From NCBI GenBank assembly GCA_019722365.1, contig JADFUC010002327.1:62001-126000 (forward strand): a stretch of 64,000 bases of DNA, in the 5' to 3' direction. The notes under the pieces were generated by a model. It was not told the origin of the DNA, did no database searches, and saw nothing but the letters and a program-made list of their open reading frames with translations. This document shows, one piece after another, positions 61,401-64,000 of this stretch. Made by a program: the position numbers and the translations under genes. Position 1 is the stretch's first letter. Every line of letters starts with the position of its first letter. Origin of the DNA: Lithospermum erythrorhizon. Lineage: Eukaryota > Streptophyta > Magnoliopsida > Boraginales > Boraginaceae.

Positions 61401-62457
61401 AGTGCAAAGACTATCCACTACTTCACAATTGACACAAAGCCTAGGTAGTGTAATAAGCCATTTTGATCTGTTCCATTATCTTTTATTAAAAATAGATCAG
61501 ACCAGTAATGAAAGAGGAGGTTACCAAACATAATAGACCAGTATTCAACAAAATAAAAGGTATTAAGAAAAGAACCTGCCTCACTCGATGCCACGCCATA
61601 CGCCTAAATAGCCTCCTCGTTGACAGCAGAGGCCGACCACTTAAAGTTCTTCCCAGAACTTGAGCAAACAGAACAGTTCCAGGTTCAACGACAGGCTTCC
61701 CCGATCCAGACTCCTCACTAACACTCTCCCCATTCATCACAATTCCCATTTTCCCCCTCACCGTAAAAGCTTCAACGTCCTTCTGTACATCACACAACAA
61801 ATAATCCATCTCCTTGCCATACAAAGGCAACACTTCCTTAGTCAACATTGTCCCCAACAAATCAGCACCCACATTAACATCAAGCTTATTCTCGTTACCC
61901 GAAACCACCACTCCCACCACACTATCTCCTACTTTTGGCTCATAATACTCCACATCAATAATACTCTCACTCTCTTTATTAACTAAATCAGTCTCACTTC
62001 CCTCTGAGATATCACTAGCCTTAAAAAACTTATAAAATGGCTCCAAGATCTCATCTTTATCCACTTTCACGTTCTCATTTTCAATTTCTACTACATACCC
62101 AATATCTTCCACATTATTAGGAGATGGTTTGTTCAACAACCCAAGCTCCTCATTGGTCATTTGAGTACTGTTAAATTCTTGAAATACTTCATTATTAGAA
62201 CAACAAACAATATGGGTATTGCTCAAAATGGATGAATATTTAATGGAAGATATAATATTTAATAAATTTGAGTTATACTTTGGGGTTTTACTAATACCAA
62301 AAAAGTTGTTTTGAGAAATTGAAGAGTTCAACAAGAACATAGGCTTACAAGAATGTAGAAGTGTTGGCATGTCTAGCTCCTCTTTATTGTTGGAGCTTCG
62401 TCTAATATGTACCCTATATGGATAAGGAATTCCAACTTCTGCTAAAAAATTGCTCAA
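58485..62457 (-). CDS. RLSB: Plastid S1-domain RNA-binding protein, RLSB/PDE338-like
   Basis: Proteins of this type bind chloroplast mRNAs such as rbcL. Eight exons on the minus strand: 61576-62457, 61108-61182, 60890-60961, 60122-60202, 59929-60026, 59140-59265, 58746-58794 and 58485-58643, 513 residues with all phases consistent. The N terminus is Ser/Asn-rich and transit-like. S1-type segments appear at about residues 174-215 (EPKVGDSVVGVVVSGNENKL), 298-345 (NEPVLVRITEWNTGGLLCRI) and 372-445 (REGTLLEGTVNKIFPYGAQI then SGLLHISKITDGRITSVGDL), the last a canonical S1 domain. The end is EDEANQYSNWDWFKFE. Two starts are possible: the ATG at 62457 and one at 62370 (MPTLLHSCKPMFLLNSS), the latter looking more like a transit peptide. 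Family is firm as a plastid S1 protein; the RLSB name is from recalled similarity and length. Confidence 0.85.
60315..60345 (+). mobile_element. Stowaway-like MITE end in an RLSB intron
   Basis: TACTTCCTCCATCCCAAAAA resembles the conserved Stowaway terminus. I see no matching opposite end, so this is a truncated or decayed copy. Confidence 0.4.
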
Positions 62458-62636
62458 CTATTGTATTACTAAACCTCACTTAAATAATGGAATGTTCTAA
62501 TGGTTGCTTATCATACTTGATTCTCGTAGGAAAAAGGGTTGAGAATTATTATAATATTTAACTATAAAAAATCATCACTTAAGCATTAAAACTTTTTAAC
62601 ATGCTTATTTATTTACCGTAAGCGAAGGTACTTGAG

Positions 62637-62888
62637 GTGAATCTAGATAGATGTTTGAAAATGTTGTTTCGTGTTTTTATCTATTTTATTTGATGTGGAG
62701 TTTTGATGTGTGATGGTGTGAATTTAGGTGGATGTTTGAAAATGTTGTTTAAGTTTTTTATATTATTTATTTGTTGTGCGGTTGCAAATTTCAATGTGTG
62801 ATGGTGTGAATGTAGGTGGATGTTTGAAATGTTGTTTCGTGTTTTTGTAATATTTTATTTGTTGTGCAGTTTCGACGTGTGATGGTCC
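62637..62888. repeat. Three tandem copies of an 81-88 bp unit
   Basis: Units begin near 62637, 62718 and 62806 with GTGAATNTAGRTRGATGTTT, continue GAAAATGTTGTTTCGTGTTT and end TTGTTGTGCAGTTT, then ACGTGTGATGGT. The unit lies 180-430 bp upstream of the RLSB start codon. Confidence 0.85.
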
Positions 62889-63456
62889 AAATTGATGTGC
62901 ACCTTTTCGACTAATACACTTTCGACCAGTATCAGACTATCAGGTAATACTGAGTATTGAAAAGAGACAATAATATTATGAAACTATTCAATGACGAATC
63001 TAATGATATAACTTTTATATTTATTACAATAAAGTAATTACTAATTAATGAATTGAAGTTTCGCTCGATATCACAAAAGCGTCGAATAAAAAGCGGATGT
63101 AGAATTAAGTATTCATCATATTTTATGCTTGCATATCGTAGATTATTAATTGAAGGAAATACGTCAGCAATGCGATACGGTTTGAGGATGATCACATCAT
63201 GCTCGTTTGACGTATATCTTTATAATTGTCGTGCGTCCCGCTTTTTTTTAACACACTTTTGTTTATTTATCATTTAGTGCGTGTTTGATTGAAAGGTATG
63301 TATTGAATAACGTAATTATTTTCTTCGATTTTGCGTGTATCGTACAAGATTAGGTCCTTGAGAATGCACCATTATATTATATATATTAATTTATTATTAA
63401 CCAATCAATATGGTTTCTTTCATTATATGTAGATTTTAATCTTTAATAATTTATGT

Positions 63457-63488
63457 TAGTTAAATAATAATATATTTATGTAAAACTA

Positions 63489-63532
<44 letters not shown>

Positions 63533-63690
63533 ACAGTGTTAGTTAAATAATCATATATTTTGTAGAATTATTATTATTTATTATTATGTAGAACTATTGT
63601 TATTATTATTATAATAGGTACTCGTATTAGTTAAATAACCATATGATTTTAGTAGAATTATTATTATTATTATTATTATTATTTTTATTT
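63457..63690. repeat. Compound repeat with (TTA)n microsatellites
   Basis: Three copies of a unit starting TTAGTTAAATAA and containing ATATATTT or CATATGATTT, each followed by GTAGAACTATTG or similar and an ATT trinucleotide run. The longest ATT run is at about 63490-63530. Confidence 0.8.
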
Positions 63691-64000
63691 AATTCCCTAT
63701 AAATATGAATTTTATATATTGCGATACACAAAAATTTAAATTATACTTTTTAAATCATAACAATATAACCGGCACAAAGGCAAATAATTCGATGATATCA
63801 TATTGATGATCAATTAAATGATACATTTAGTCGAGAAGGACATCAAATTGTTAAAGTAATATTTGTATACCTACATGTATCTTGGTTATTATAATATCTC
63901 TCGTATTTTATTGTAATTTTTATATTATATTTAAAAAGTTATTTGTGAGTAAAATATCATTTCAAAAAATAAAAGATTAATTAGAAAAAAAATCAAGGCG

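Larger units (their letters stand above)
62458..64000. other. Right-edge intergenic region
   Basis: AT-rich DNA upstream of the RLSB-like gene with two groups of short tandem repeats listed separately and no supportable gene. Confidence 0.5.

Noticed and set aside
61486..61575. Extension of the RLSB first exon beyond Arg-Val-Arg-Gln
   Set aside because: A good CAG-GTTCTT donor lies there, and the next exon at 61108-61182 continues the protein in phase; the extra residues are intron.

Overview
The window is nuclear DNA of a flowering plant, almost certainly a eudicot. The evidence is spliced genes with short GT-AG introns, AT-rich intergenic DNA, plant-only families (BIG BROTHER, DUF3511, plastid thioredoxin y, an RLSB-like S1 protein) and typical plant transposons (Stowaway and hAT MITEs, an old LTR element). 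I worked by reading and joining exons by hand; each gene model below is supported by reading-frame phase across its introns.

Layout, left to right. 1-1728 (minus): first three coding exons of a BIG BROTHER-type E3 ligase; the RING part lies beyond the left edge. 2782-3703: a 239-bp hAT MITE and a 0.2-kb tandem duplication. 3904-8171 (plus): a RAD21/SCC1 cohesin kleisin in 13 exons, with two E2F-like sites just upstream. 9362-10773 (minus): a Clot thioredoxin-like protein. 12805-13086 (plus): a DUF3511 protein. 14140-25961: an 11.8-kb degenerate LTR retroelement with a 5-bp target duplication, holding two related repeat-rich blocks. 26000-30200: gene-poor, repeat-rich DNA. 30258-32729 (plus): a conserved plant protein with a glutamylcyclotransferase-like start. 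34639-40216 (minus): Pumilio homolog 24. 40217-47091: repeat-rich DNA with a U-box gene fragment, a 244-base T run, an inverted-repeat pair and a tandem array. 47092-53645 (minus): a WD40 protein. 55238-57837 (minus): thioredoxin y. 58485-62457 (minus): an RLSB-like plastid S1 protein. 62458-64000: short tandem repeats.

The genes do not form one pathway. Themes are cell division and organ size (BB, RAD21), ribosome biogenesis (PUM24), and plastid redox and RNA (thioredoxin y, RLSB). The most notable result is that four otherwise well-preserved genes each carry one local lesion: a GA donor in RAD21, an in-frame TAG in the cyclotransferase-like gene, a one-base frame loss in PUM24, and an AT donor in the WD40 gene. 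The other genes are clean. This needs to be separated into assembly error, unusual splicing, or real decay. I found no clearly new defence or metabolic system.
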